Of a DNA stretch of 64,000 bases, positions 23,864-32,924 are shown piece after piece (position 1 is the stretch's first letter; each line of letters opens with the position of its first letter). The notes under the pieces were generated by a model. That model was not told the origin of the DNA. It saw nothing but the letters and a program-made list of their open reading frames with translations, and did not search any database. The translations under genes and the position numbers were made by a program. Source of the stretch: Sphingobium sp. AP49 (lineage in GTDB: Bacteria > Pseudomonadota > Alphaproteobacteria > Sphingomonadales > Sphingomonadaceae); assembly GCF_000281715.2 (NCBI RefSeq), contig NZ_CP124576.1:3169501-3233500 (forward strand). The letters are read 5' to 3'.

Positions 23864-25669
23864 TCAGGCGGCGGCGAGCGCCGTACGGCCGATCCGGGAC
23901 CGCTCAAACCACCAGAGCAGGGCACTGGCAATCAGCCAGCCGATGAACCAGGGCCAGGACGGGCCGGGAACGGAACGCGCGGCAGTGACGCCATCGCCCT
24001 TCTGGCCGGCGCCCTGCAGCAGGGCCATGGCCTGATACAACTGCGCGGCCCGCAGCGTCGGCAAGGCATTGGCGGGGTAGATGTAGAAGGCCGCAGCCGA
24101 GCCATCCGTCCGGCGCAGTTGATGCCAGCCCGCCCGATCGGGCCACCAGGCGGCGCAGTCGCCGGTCGCAGGATCGATCGACAAGGGCGCGCCATCGATA
24201 CGGGCGCCGGGCTTCAGGCCGCACAGGCTGATCCGTTCCTGCACCCAGGCCGGGCCTGTGAACGCAGGGACAGGCCCCGGCGCGGGCCGTACCACAGCGG
24301 CCATCATCCGCCCCCACCAGTCGCCATACAGATCGCCCCGGCCGCTCAGCACCAGGCCGAAACTGTCGAGCCCGGTCCAGACCGCGACGCGACCCGCGCC
24401 CAGCGCGCGCCAGGCGGCGAGCGGCGTGCCGGCAGAATCCTGCACCAGCGGCACGACGTCCCGCCCCGCGGGGAGGCCATCCATGCGGGTGACTTCAGGC
24501 AGGACATCGTCGCCGATATTGAGGTCGGCGGGTATGTCGGTACTGCCAATGCCGGCGCGGGTGCGGGCGCGATCGGCGGCCAGCGAGGCCGGCAGGGCAA
24601 TCGGCGCGATGCCATTGCCACCGGACAGATCGAAGCCCAGCGCGCGCCACTGGCCGCGCAGCGTGCCGTCGGCCGGGCCGCTGCCGCGTAGCAGCAGGCC
24701 CATGCCACCGCGCACGGCATCCAGCACCGCGCCGCGCGCGCCGCCAAGGCCCGCCCAGGCGCGATCATCGACGATCAGCAGATCATAGCGGCGCAGGCTG
24801 GCGGCATTGATCGCCACCGGCGCGTCGCCCAGCGCGACGCCGCCGCCCGCGCCCATGTTGAGCGTGACGGCATAGCCGGCGTCGGTCGCCCAGCGGCGCA
24901 GATATTTGACCTCCGGCCCCGGTGCGCCGGCCAGGATCAGCAGGCGCGGCGCGGCATCGCCTTCGACCAGCAGCGGCACTACCGCCTGTTCGACCAGCCC
25001 GCCATCGGCGCGGCGGAGGCGCAGGGTGAACTCGGCGGTGCCGGCGGCGCGCGCGGTGCCGGTCAGGCTGAAACGCCCATCGGCATCCACCGGGGCGGCG
25101 TCGGTGATGCGCCCGGCAGGATCGAGCAGTTCGACCTGCGCCTTGGACAGGCCGGCCACTTGGCCGCCCACCATGAAGGCTGTGCCCGGCGCGACCCTGT
25201 CGGGTCTGGCCAGTGCGATGATGCCGGAAGGAGACGGCGGCGGGGTGTAATCGATCGCCAGTCCCGGTGCGACATCGCGATCGCGGGCGACGAGCCCCTG
25301 CCCCAGGATAACAAGGCGGCGGGTGTCGGGATAGCGGCGCAGCGCAGTCGCCAGATCCGGCACCGCCTGCGCGCCCGCCACGTCCGGCGCTTCGGGCAGT
25401 GCGACCAGATACGCGCCCTTGACGGCCGAGGCGAAACGCGAACTGCCCTGGGTTGCCACCGTCAGCGTGCCGCCCGCCACGGGTAGCGCGGGCGGAAACA
25501 GGCCGAAGAACAATAGAAGAGCGACAATCGGCTGGAGCAGCATCAACGCCGCGAGGCGCCAGGGCCGCGCGCCCAGATCGCCCGCCGCGCGCTGCCACAG
25601 GATCAGCCTGGCCCAGCCGACCAGCACGGCCGCACCGAGGAGCAGCGCGGTGATGGCTTGCGCGCTCAT
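23864..25669 (-). CDS. membrane protein with glutamine-amidotransferase-like middle domain (Bat operon)
   Basis: This 601-residue protein is the last gene of the eight-gene operon and starts on the ATGA overlap with the DUF4175 gene. Two N-terminal helices (about residues 5-20 and 35-58) precede a periplasmic region of about 500 residues. That region has a beta-sandwich section (VAPGTAFMVGGQVAGLSK) and a GATase1-like section (LLILAGAPGPEVKYLRRW, YDLLIVDDRAW, GMGLLLRGSG). A C-terminal helix (PWFIGWLIASALLWWFE) anchors it. Proteins of this layout accompany BatA-type proteins in alphaproteobacteria, but none is functionally characterised. No obvious catalytic Cys-His-Glu triad is visible, so the amidotransferase fold is probably a binding module. 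Confidence 0.75.
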   Translation of the reverse strand: MSAQAITALLLGAAVLVGWARLILWQRAAGDLGARPWRLAALMLLQPIVALLLFFGLFPPALPVAGGTLTVATQGSSRFASAVKGAYLVALPEAPDVAGAQAVPDLATALRRYPDTRRLVILGQGLVARDRDVAPGLAIDYTPPPSPSGIIALARPDRVAPGTAFMVGGQVAGLSKAQVELLDPAGRITDAAPVDADGRFSLTGTARAAGTAEFTLRLRRADGGLVEQAVVPLLVEGDAAPRLLILAGAPGPEVKYLRRWATDAGYAVTLNMGAGGGVALGDAPVAINAASLRRYDLLIVDDRAWAGLGGARGAVLDAVRGGMGLLLRGSGPADGTLRGQWRALGFDLSGGNGIAPIALPASLAADRARTRAGIGSTDIPADLNIGDDVLPEVTRMDGLPAGRDVVPLVQDSAGTPLAAWRALGAGRVAVWTGLDSFGLVLSGRGDLYGDWWGRMMAAVVRPAPGPVPAFTGPAWVQERISLCGLKPGARIDGAPLSIDPATGDCAAWWPDRAGWHQLRRTDGSAAAFYIYPANALPTLRAAQLYQAMALLQGAGQKGDGVTAARSVPGPSWPWFIGWLIASALLWWFERSRIGRTALAAA

Positions 25670-27765
25670 GGCCGTCCCCCGATCGCACCGAGATAGCGCG
25701 TGCCGGCAGCGTCGGCCGGGCGCCGCCGCGCCACGCCACCCTGCGGCCGCTCCATAGCCATCCACAATTGCGCGCGCAGCTTGTCGCGGCAGGATGCGCA
25801 GGCAGGCTCTCGCCGGACCGCGTCGATCGCGCCGCTCAGTGCCAGTGGATCGGGCAGGCGTGCGGCGTTGGCCCGCGCCCATCCCTCCAGCGCGTCGAGC
25901 GGCACCGGTCCCTGCGCCAAGCCGCGCCAGGCGGCGGCAGCCGGGCCGTCATCGCCCTGTACCGCGACCAGCGGCTCGAAATGGTCCGCTATCCCCTCGC
26001 GCTTGCCGGTCATGCGGCGGGCGGGGTCGATCGGCGGCAGTTCCGGCCCGACACGCGACAGGAAGATGCGGGTCGCCTGCTGCACGTCCTTGATGAAGCG
26101 CAACGCCTTGTAAGCGAAGGGCAAAGCCAGATCCGGCCGGCCCTGCTTCAACTGCATTTCCGACTGCCACATCTCGTCCACCGCCTGTTTCAGGATCGCG
26201 CGGGTTTCCGGGTCCAGGCTGGAGGCGGGCGATTCATCGTGCGGATGGCCGAACTCGGCAAGCACATCTTCCTTCTCGCCAAAGACATTGGGGGCCGCGA
26301 CCGGCGGGCCATGGTCATGGCCGTCGCCCTCGCCATGGCCATCCGCATCGGCGGTCGGCGGGCTGGGTTCGCCTTCGCTCTCGCCGCCCAGAAACTGGCT
26401 GTAGCGGCCGCGCAAGATTTTCTGGTCGTTGCCGATGCCGTTGGATTGCGACAGATATTTGTCGGCCGACAGGCTGCGCTTGCGCTTCAGCAGCGCCTCG
26501 ATATCGATGATGATCTGGCGCTGACTGCGGAAATAGGCCGGCAGGGTGGTGTTGACCATGCCCTGCAGGCCGGCGCTTTCCGGGGCCTTGGGCGCGGGCC
26601 AGCGCAGGATGACGCTGGGGCCGCGCACCTCCTGTGGCGATGGCGCGCGATTGTCGCGCACGATGATCTGCACCACCATGTCGCCGCCGGCCGAAAAGCC
26701 GAGTGCGCCGAAATCGAGGCGCGGGGCGAAGCGCCGGTCGCGCGCCGGGCCGGTGCCGGACACCGCGATCTCGCGCTCGGTGAAGCGGATATTCTCGCCC
26801 TCGCCGATCGCCAGGGTGATGCGCAGCCGGGCGGTGGCGGCGACGCCATAATCGTCGGTCGCGGCGAAAACGGGCGTCCAGCTACGCTGACCCGGTGTCA
26901 CCATATTAAGGCTGGCGGCGGGCGCGATCAGCTTCACCTGCGGCAGCGCATCGGCGACGCCGTCGATCCGGTGCAGCGGCGGCAGCGGGCCGCGCCCGGA
27001 TGCCGGGTCGACCCGGTAGAGGAAGGAGGCGTCGAGCGTGCGGCTGGCGATCCAGTGCTCGCCATCGCGACGCAGCGCCACGCCCGCGCCGCCAAGCGGC
27101 AGCAGCGCCGGCGTACTCGCCTGCGGATCGAAGCGGAAGGTCCATTCGAGGCGTGATCCCAGCGGCGCGCGCGCATCGAGCTTGGCCTCGTCGCGGAGCG
27201 GCAGGCCGGTGTAGGCGGGCGGGATGATGCGCAGATTTTGCGCGACCAGGCGCGGGATGCCGGGCTTTGCGGTAATGCCTTCGGCGGCGGGGGCCAGCAC
27301 GACGGGTTTGTCGCTGCCGCGCGGCCAAAGCAGGAGGGCGGCGATGCCGAGCAGGGCCACGACCCAGAGCGCGATAATCATGCGGCGCGACCAGTCCGGC
27401 GCCAGTTCCTCCGGCATGCCCTGCCCCAGCCGCTGGTCAAGGCGGGATCGTTGCAGCCGTTGCAGCGACCCGAGCGCCTGCGGATCGGCGAAGAGAAGCC
27501 CGCTGCTATCTTCCAGATCGGGGCGGCTGGCATCGAGGCGGCGGACCAGCCAGGCCTGATCGAAACGCCGAGCACGACGGACGATGAGAGCGCCGAGCAG
27601 ACCGGCGCCGATCAGCAGCAGGATCACCGCCGGCACTCGTCCGGCGAAGCGCCAGACGAGCGCGCTCGCCAGCAGCAGGATCGGCAGACCGCGCAGCAGC
27701 ATGTCGAACCGCACGCGCCGGCGGCTCGGCGTCAGCCAGGTGGAGAGCAGCGCGTCGGCACTCAT
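25666..27765 (-). CDS. DUF4175-like membrane protein (Bat operon)
   Basis: The 699-residue protein has two helices near the N terminus (residues about 24-60) followed by the cytoplasmic-looking RRARRFDQAWLVRRLDASRP. A third helix is near residue 140 (IIALWVVALLGIAALLLW). A long extracytoplasmic part has immunoglobulin-like segments (LEWTFRFDPQ, FAATDDYGVAATARLRIT). The C-terminal 250 residues are charged, with a His/Asp/Gly-rich stretch (DADGHGEGDGHDHGPP) that might bind metal. Layout and position match DUF4175 proteins, whose role is unknown. It overlaps its neighbours by 4 bp on both sides. Confidence 0.75.
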   Translation of the reverse strand: MSADALLSTWLTPSRRRVRFDMLLRGLPILLLASALVWRFAGRVPAVILLLIGAGLLGALIVRRARRFDQAWLVRRLDASRPDLEDSSGLLFADPQALGSLQRLQRSRLDQRLGQGMPEELAPDWSRRMIIALWVVALLGIAALLLWPRGSDKPVVLAPAAEGITAKPGIPRLVAQNLRIIPPAYTGLPLRDEAKLDARAPLGSRLEWTFRFDPQASTPALLPLGGAGVALRRDGEHWIASRTLDASFLYRVDPASGRGPLPPLHRIDGVADALPQVKLIAPAASLNMVTPGQRSWTPVFAATDDYGVAATARLRITLAIGEGENIRFTEREIAVSGTGPARDRRFAPRLDFGALGFSAGGDMVVQIIVRDNRAPSPQEVRGPSVILRWPAPKAPESAGLQGMVNTTLPAYFRSQRQIIIDIEALLKRKRSLSADKYLSQSNGIGNDQKILRGRYSQFLGGESEGEPSPPTADADGHGEGDGHDHGPPVAAPNVFGEKEDVLAEFGHPHDESPASSLDPETRAILKQAVDEMWQSEMQLKQGRPDLALPFAYKALRFIKDVQQATRIFLSRVGPELPPIDPARRMTGKREGIADHFEPLVAVQGDDGPAAAAWRGLAQGPVPLDALEGWARANAARLPDPLALSGAIDAVRREPACASCRDKLRAQLWMAMERPQGGVARRRPADAAGTRYLGAIGGRP

Positions 27766-28925
27766 GGCGCGATCGCCCGTTTGCGGCTGGTGGCAAACCA
27801 GCGTTCGGCGAGCAGCAGCGCGGCGATCAGCAGCGCCAACCAGGGGCGCAGGTCGGCCGGCGGTTGGGGATAGGTACGTCCGCCAGTCAGCGGCGCATAG
27901 GCGGCAGCTTCGGCGCGTTGCGGCGCGACGCTTGGCGGCTGGATCAGCGCGCGCAGGCGGGCAGGGAAATCCGCCTCCAGCACTTGCGGCATCTGTGCCG
28001 GCTGCAACGGGCGGGTGAAGCGGAGCAGGCGGCCCTTGCCGATCGGCATCGCCTCCACCAGCGGCCGGGCAAGATCATCCTGCCACAGGGGCGCGGGGGT
28101 CGTGCCCTGGGGCAGCAGCGCATCGGATGGGACGATCGCCTGCCCGCCCTGCGCGATCCAGCGTTGCAGCGCTTCAGGCAAAGTGCCGGCGCTCATCCAG
28201 AACAAGATCTTGTCAGATGAAGGCAATGGCGCGGTCAGTGGGCCGCTGTCGATACCGGCCGACTTGCCCGCGGGCTGCCAGGCAAGCGCTGCGGCATTGA
28301 GGTACCGCAGCCCGGCGGCATGACCCGCGTCGGCGCGGATCGCGATCGACGGCGGCTGTACCGCCACCGGCTTGCCCGCCGGCATCGCGCCGGGGACGAT
28401 GCGCCAGTCGACCTTGCGCGACAGGCGCGGCCGCTCCGCATCGGCGCCCTGGAGGATCTGCGGTACGATGATGGTCAGCGGCGCGCCCTGCGGCAGTTCC
28501 GCGTCAAGCTGGCGCACCAGACTGCCTAGCGGGATGGCGTCGGTCGTGATCGGCTTGCCCGGTTCGACGCGGGGATAGCCGGGCACCAGCCAATGCGCCC
28601 TGCCATCGGCCAACGTCTTGTCGTCCACCGCCGCCGGATCGACGCCGGGCGTCAGCGCGACATAGGGCTGCTTGCTGGCGGCGCCGAACAGCACCGGATG
28701 GGCCAGCCACAGCACGACCAGCGCCAACAGCGCGAGGCGCAGGGCGAGCAGCAGCCATTCGTCGAAACGGAGGCGGGACCGTGGCTTGGGCTTCTGCCGC
28801 AGCCAGCGCAGCGCAGCGAAATCGGTCGGCAGTTGCTCGCTGCGCCGGGCGATATGGATCGCGAGCGGGATCAGCAGCGCCAGCAGGCCGGCCAGCGCGG
28901 CGGGGAGCAGCAAGGCAGGCGTCAT
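27762..28925 (-). CDS. BatA-type protein (aerotolerance regulator N-terminal domain)
   Basis: The 387-residue protein begins with the BatA/aerotolerance N-terminal domain: helix PALLLPAALAGLLALLIPLA, then IHIARRSEQLPTDFAALRWL, then RLRFDEWLLLALRLALLALVVL as the second helix. The middle part is periplasmic and has no MIDAS metal site, unlike true BatA/BatB von Willebrand proteins. A C-terminal helix (LRPWLALLIAALLLAERWFA) closes it. The family is thought to work with MoxR ATPases in envelope stress or periplasmic protein maturation. It is coupled by ATGA overlaps to the DUF58 gene before it and the DUF4175 gene after it. Confidence 0.85.
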   Translation of the reverse strand: MTPALLLPAALAGLLALLIPLAIHIARRSEQLPTDFAALRWLRQKPKPRSRLRFDEWLLLALRLALLALVVLWLAHPVLFGAASKQPYVALTPGVDPAAVDDKTLADGRAHWLVPGYPRVEPGKPITTDAIPLGSLVRQLDAELPQGAPLTIIVPQILQGADAERPRLSRKVDWRIVPGAMPAGKPVAVQPPSIAIRADAGHAAGLRYLNAAALAWQPAGKSAGIDSGPLTAPLPSSDKILFWMSAGTLPEALQRWIAQGGQAIVPSDALLPQGTTPAPLWQDDLARPLVEAMPIGKGRLLRFTRPLQPAQMPQVLEADFPARLRALIQPPSVAPQRAEAAAYAPLTGGRTYPQPPADLRPWLALLIAALLLAERWFATSRKRAIAP

Positions 28926-29815
28926 GAATATTCGGCCGCGTCATGGGCACCGAACAGGCGGCGCAGCGGCAGGTCGATCGGCTCGTCCAGCACATGGGTC
29001 GCGCGGCGGATGCCGACCGCATCGAGCCGCGCATGCAGCTCCGCGCGCGCCTCACCAAAGCGGCGCAGAAATTCGGCGCGCAGCGCGGCGCCATCGCCCA
29101 GCAGTTCCTCGCCCGTCTCCGGATCGCGAAAGCGATAGCCGCCGTCGAACGGGAAATCGCGTTCGCTCACGGTCAGCATCTCGACCACCAGAACCTCGCG
29201 CCCGGCGGCCGCCAGCTTCTCGACCAGCTCGATCGCGCCGGACTCGAAACAGTCGCTCAGCAGGATGACCAGATCATGGGCACCGATCCGTTCCCACAGC
29301 GGCGCCAGTTGCGCATCGTCTGGAAAGCCGCCCGCCGGCTGCACCGGCAACAGATCGAGCAGCAGCCGGTCGCGCTGGCGCAGGCCGGTGGCGGGCGGCA
29401 ACAGGCGCAGCCCTGTGTCGGAGAGCGCCATCCAGCCGAAGCGATCGCCCTGCTGCATCGCCAGTTCGGCGATGCTGGCGGCGATCCCCTTGGCCGCGTC
29501 GAGCCGGCTATAATCGGGCCGGATCGCGTCCGCCTGCCCCATCGACGCGCTGGCATCCATCACGATCCAGACCGCGACCGGGCTTTCCCGTTCCGCCTCG
29601 CGGACGAAGAATTTGTCCGACCGGGCATAGAGTTTCCAGTCGATCTGGCGCAGCTCGTCGCCCGGTTCATAGGCGCGATATTGCGCAAATTCGAGGCCGG
29701 CGCCCCGGCTGTGGCTCTGGTGCAGGCCAAGGCCATGCGATCCCACCGCCCGGCGCGTGAGCAGGCGCAGGCTTTTCAGCCGGCTGCGCACGTCTGGGGG
29801 AATGAAATCGGCCAT
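28922..29815 (-). CDS. DUF58 protein with von Willebrand A-like domain
   Basis: The 297-residue soluble protein shows the DUF58 signature RAYEPGDELRQIDWKLYARS followed by FFVREAERESPVAVWIVMD. The metal-ion-dependent adhesion site DASASMG of a von Willebrand A fold comes next. DUF58 proteins are regularly encoded right after MoxR AAA+ ATPases and are thought to be substrate adaptors or targets for them. Here it is 15 bases downstream of moxR and overlaps the BatA-type gene. It probably works at the inner face of the membrane with those partners. Confidence 0.9.
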   Translation of the reverse strand: MADFIPPDVRSRLKSLRLLTRRAVGSHGLGLHQSHSRGAGLEFAQYRAYEPGDELRQIDWKLYARSDKFFVREAERESPVAVWIVMDASASMGQADAIRPDYSRLDAAKGIAASIAELAMQQGDRFGWMALSDTGLRLLPPATGLRQRDRLLLDLLPVQPAGGFPDDAQLAPLWERIGAHDLVILLSDCFESGAIELVEKLAAAGREVLVVEMLTVSERDFPFDGGYRFRDPETGEELLGDGAALRAEFLRRFGEARAELHARLDAVGIRRATHVLDEPIDLPLRRLFGAHDAAEYS

Positions 29816-29830
29816 GGCTGCGCGTCCGGA

Positions 29831-30820
29831 TCAGGCGAGCGGCACAGCGCGCACCAGCGCGGCGACCACATCGTCGGCACTCTTCCCTTCCGCCTCGGCG
29901 GCGAAGGACAGCAGCAGGCGATGGCGCATCACCGGCCCGGCCAGCGCGACGATATCCTCACGCGTGGCCGCCAGACGGCCCTGGAGCAGCGCGCGCGCCT
30001 TGGCCGCCAGGATCAGCGACTGGCCGGCGCGTGGGCCGGCGCCCCATTTCACATATTTGCGGATTTCCTCCGGCGTGCCCTCGCCGGGACGGCTGGCGCG
30101 TACGATGCGCGTCACCCAGCGCAGCAGATCCTCGCCGAAATGCACGTCGCGCACCAGCTTCTGCAGCGCCAGCACCTCCTCGCCCTGCATCACTGCCGGC
30201 ACCGCGCCGGGCTTGGCGCCAGTGGTCTGGGCGAGAATGTCATGCTCCTCCTGCTCGGTCGGATAATCGACGCGGATATGGAGGAGGAAGCGGTCGAGCT
30301 GTGCATCGGGCAGCGGATAGGTGCCGGCCTGTTCCAGCGGGTTCTGCGTCGCCAGCACGAAGAAGGGTGAGGGAAGCTGATAGGTGGTGCCGCCATAGCT
30401 AACGGTGCGTTCCTGCATCGCCTCCAGCAGCGCCGCCTGCGTCTTGGGCGGGGTGCGGTTGAGTTCGTCGGCGAGCAGCAGGTTGGTGAAGACCGGGCCT
30501 TTCTGGAATCGGAAGCTGCGATGGCCGGTGCCATGATCCTCCTCCAGCAATTCGGTGCCGAGAATGTCGCTGGGCATCAGGTCGGGGGTGAACTGGACCC
30601 GGCGGAAGTCGAGCTTGAGCGCTTCACCGAGCGAGCGGACCAGCAAGGTCTTGCCAAGGCCCGGCACCCCTTCGAGCAGGCAATGACCGCCGGCGAGCAG
30701 GCCGATCAGCAACTGTTCGACCACCGCCCCCTGCCCCACGATCGCCTGGCCGATCGCCGCGCGCAATTCGCCCAGGCGCGCCAGTTTCTGCTGGATTTCC
30801 GCTTCGCTGATATCGGTCAT
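29831..30820 (-). CDS. MoxR-family AAA+ ATPase
   Basis: The 329-residue protein starts at the ATG with AGGGACATGAA before it. It has a Walker A motif GVPGLGKT (residues about 48-55), Walker [10 protein letters not shown], sensor-1 [12 protein letters not shown], and the C-terminal lid domain. MoxR ATPases act as chaperones that insert cofactors or remodel complexes, usually with vWA-domain partners. The next two genes supply DUF58 and BatA partners, as in classical MoxR clusters. Upstream lie DUF4159 and tldE/tldD, which is a less common association. Confidence 0.93.
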   Translation of the reverse strand: MTDISEAEIQQKLARLGELRAAIGQAIVGQGAVVEQLLIGLLAGGHCLLEGVPGLGKTLLVRSLGEALKLDFRRVQFTPDLMPSDILGTELLEEDHGTGHRSFRFQKGPVFTNLLLADELNRTPPKTQAALLEAMQERTVSYGGTTYQLPSPFFVLATQNPLEQAGTYPLPDAQLDRFLLHIRVDYPTEQEEHDILAQTTGAKPGAVPAVMQGEEVLALQKLVRDVHFGEDLLRWVTRIVRASRPGEGTPEEIRKYVKWGAGPRAGQSLILAAKARALLQGRLAATREDIVALAGPVMRHRLLLSFAAEAEGKSADDVVAALVRAVPLA

Positions 30821-30863
30821 TTCATGTCCCTTGCTGGGCAAATCATCGGGTGGGGAAACGCCG

Positions 30864-31559
30864 TCACGACGACAGCGCGTACATCACGATATTGACCGCG
30901 AACCTGGTATTGTCCTCGGCCAGGAAGCGCTTGTTGCGCCAGTCATAGTCCCACTCGCAGCCATAATCCTTGTTGCTGTAGAGAACGCCCAGGCGGCCAT
31001 TGACCTCTATGCCCTTGAGATAATCATGGACCAGATCGTCGCCCCAGCCGTTCAGTTCCAGCCCGGTATTGGGCGGCCCGTCGAATTTGAAGAAGCTGCG
31101 ATAGACCGGATGGGTCTTGGGCAGCGTCTTCAAGCCCTTGGGGCCGAAAATCTTGGCCATCTGCGCCTCGAACGAGCGGGCGAACAGGCCGTCTATGTCA
31201 TGGTTGCAATCATCCACCAGGACGAAGCCGCCATTGCGGACATAGCGCTCGAAATTGCGCCGCTCGGCCTCCGAAAATTCGACCAGCTTGTGCCCCGCCA
31301 TGTAGCAGAAAGGCGCGGTCAGCATCTTCGGGTCCGAAAGGGCAATGACATGCTCCTTCGGATCGACCCGCAGCGTCGTATAATCGATCAGCGAGGTGAT
31401 GAGGTTGGACGGCATGCGCTGGTCGACGTCCCAGTCGCCCGAGTCATAGCGCAGCCGCGTGAACCAGAAATCATAGCCTCCTGCCGCAGCGAGCGGCCTT
31501 GCCAGCATTGCGCCGGCAAGGCCGCCTGCCATCAGGCGGAGAAATTCCCCGCGCGTCAT
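30864..31559 (-). CDS. DUF4159-domain protein with N-terminal signal
   Basis: The 231-residue protein has an N-terminal export signal (RGEFLRLMAGGLAGAMLARPLAAA), then DUF4159: FWFTRLRYDSGDWDVDQRMPS, MAGHKLVEFSEAERRNFERY, FVLVDDCNHDIDGLF, VYRSFFKFDGPPNTG and LGVLYSNKDYGCEW. The fold is expected to be glutamine-amidotransferase-like. DUF4159 proteins occur in BatA/MoxR clusters, sometimes fused to the BatA part; here it is a separate, apparently periplasmic protein. It begins ten bases after the tldE stop. The function is not known. Confidence 0.85.
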   Translation of the reverse strand: MTRGEFLRLMAGGLAGAMLARPLAAAGGYDFWFTRLRYDSGDWDVDQRMPSNLITSLIDYTTLRVDPKEHVIALSDPKMLTAPFCYMAGHKLVEFSEAERRNFERYVRNGGFVLVDDCNHDIDGLFARSFEAQMAKIFGPKGLKTLPKTHPVYRSFFKFDGPPNTGLELNGWGDDLVHDYLKGIEVNGRLGVLYSNKDYGCEWDYDWRNKRFLAEDNTRFAVNIVMYALSS

Positions 31560-31569
31560 GATCGCAAGA

Positions 31570-32904
31570 TCACACCGCGTCCGAGAGCGAGGTGAAGGTG
31601 AAGTCGCGCAGCTTCATCGGCGGCACGACGATGTTCATCGACACTTCGTCCGGCGGCACCCGGACCGGGCGACCCAGCTCTTCGACATTGTTGAGCATGA
31701 TCACCGGGCTCTCGTTAAACCGGAAATTCTTGATCGGATATTTGATCTGGCCGTTCTCGACATAGAAGGTGCCGTCGCGGGTCAGGCCGGTCAGCAGCAC
31801 GGTCTGCGGATCGACCATGCGGATATACCAGGTGCGGGTGACCAGCACGCCGCGCTCGGTCGAGCGGACCAGGTCGGCGGTGGTCTTGGTGCCGCCGGTC
31901 ATCAGGATATTGCCCATCTGACCGATCGCAGGCTTGCCCTGCTTGCTCGCCCAGTAGCGGCTATAGTTGAGGTTCGTGACCTTGCCGTCCTTGACCATGT
32001 CGACGCGCTGACGGGCCAGGCCATCATCATCCCAGGGCAGGCAGGGCGCGACCGGATCCCACGGGTCGGTGTAGAAATTGACCTGCGGCCCGAACACCTG
32101 TTCGCCGAGCTTATTGCCGCCGCCCTTCTTCGACAGGAAGCTGCGGCCCTCGTCCGCCTCGCGCGCGCCGAAGAAGTAGAACATGAAGCCGATCAGGCCT
32201 GCGGCCGCCATCGGTTCCAGGATCACGGTATATTTGCCGGGCTCCAGCGCCTTGGCCTCGGACGAGGCCGATGCCTTGCGCATGGCGATCTGGATGTCGC
32301 TGTCCGCCTTGAATCGGGTGGCGTCCTGCGTGTCGGTGCCGACCCAGCCGGAACCCCGGCCATCCTCGGTCCGCACGGTGCAGGTATAATCCAGCATGGT
32401 CGAGCGCTGATAGCCGAAATTGCCCTTGCTGTTGGCGATCGCGACGAAGCTCTGATTATCCTCCAGATAGCCGGCCGCGATCAGCTTCTGCGACTTGCAG
32501 GCGCTGATCGAGGTCGACGCCACCTGGGCGCGATATTCCGGCGTGATGTCAGCGGTCGACTGGGCGAAGGTCGGGCTGGCCTTATAGGCCTGCTTGTCCA
32601 CCGCTGGCATGAATTCCGGATTGTCCGGGGCCAGATTGGCCAGCGTTTCGGCCCGGCGCACCACCCGTTCGAGCGAGGCGTCGTCGAACTGGTTGATGGT
32701 GGCAGTGCCGATCTTCTTGCCATAGGCGACCTGGACCGCCAGCTCGATATCGTCGGTCAGGCCCGCAGTCGACACGTCGTTGCGGGCGAAACGGATATTG
32801 CCCTGGATCTTGCCGGTCAGTTGCGCGGTGCACTCGTCGGCCTTTGACATGGCGACGACCTTGGTCAGGATTTCCTTGGCCTGCGCTTCGGTAAAGATGC
32901 TCAT
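31570..32904 (-). CDS. TldE/PmbA-type subunit of a TldD/TldE peptidase
   Basis: The 444-residue member of the TldD/PmbA family has no HExxxH zinc motif, as expected for the non-catalytic TldE-type partner. The N-terminal domain opens with a helix (EAQAKEILTKVVAMSKADEC) followed by GNIRFARNDVSTAG, and the C-terminal beta-barrel domain ends VPPMKLRDFTFTSLSDAV. It has no signal peptide. E. coli TldD/TldE form a heterodimeric protease that trims unfolded peptides and matures microcins. It is 20 bases downstream of tldD and almost certainly forms a complex with it. Confidence 0.88.
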   Translation of the reverse strand: MSIFTEAQAKEILTKVVAMSKADECTAQLTGKIQGNIRFARNDVSTAGLTDDIELAVQVAYGKKIGTATINQFDDASLERVVRRAETLANLAPDNPEFMPAVDKQAYKASPTFAQSTADITPEYRAQVASTSISACKSQKLIAAGYLEDNQSFVAIANSKGNFGYQRSTMLDYTCTVRTEDGRGSGWVGTDTQDATRFKADSDIQIAMRKASASSEAKALEPGKYTVILEPMAAAGLIGFMFYFFGAREADEGRSFLSKKGGGNKLGEQVFGPQVNFYTDPWDPVAPCLPWDDDGLARQRVDMVKDGKVTNLNYSRYWASKQGKPAIGQMGNILMTGGTKTTADLVRSTERGVLVTRTWYIRMVDPQTVLLTGLTRDGTFYVENGQIKYPIKNFRFNESPVIMLNNVEELGRPVRVPPDEVSMNIVVPPMKLRDFTFTSLSDAV

Positions 32905-32924
32905 TTTCTGTCTCCCCTAAAGCG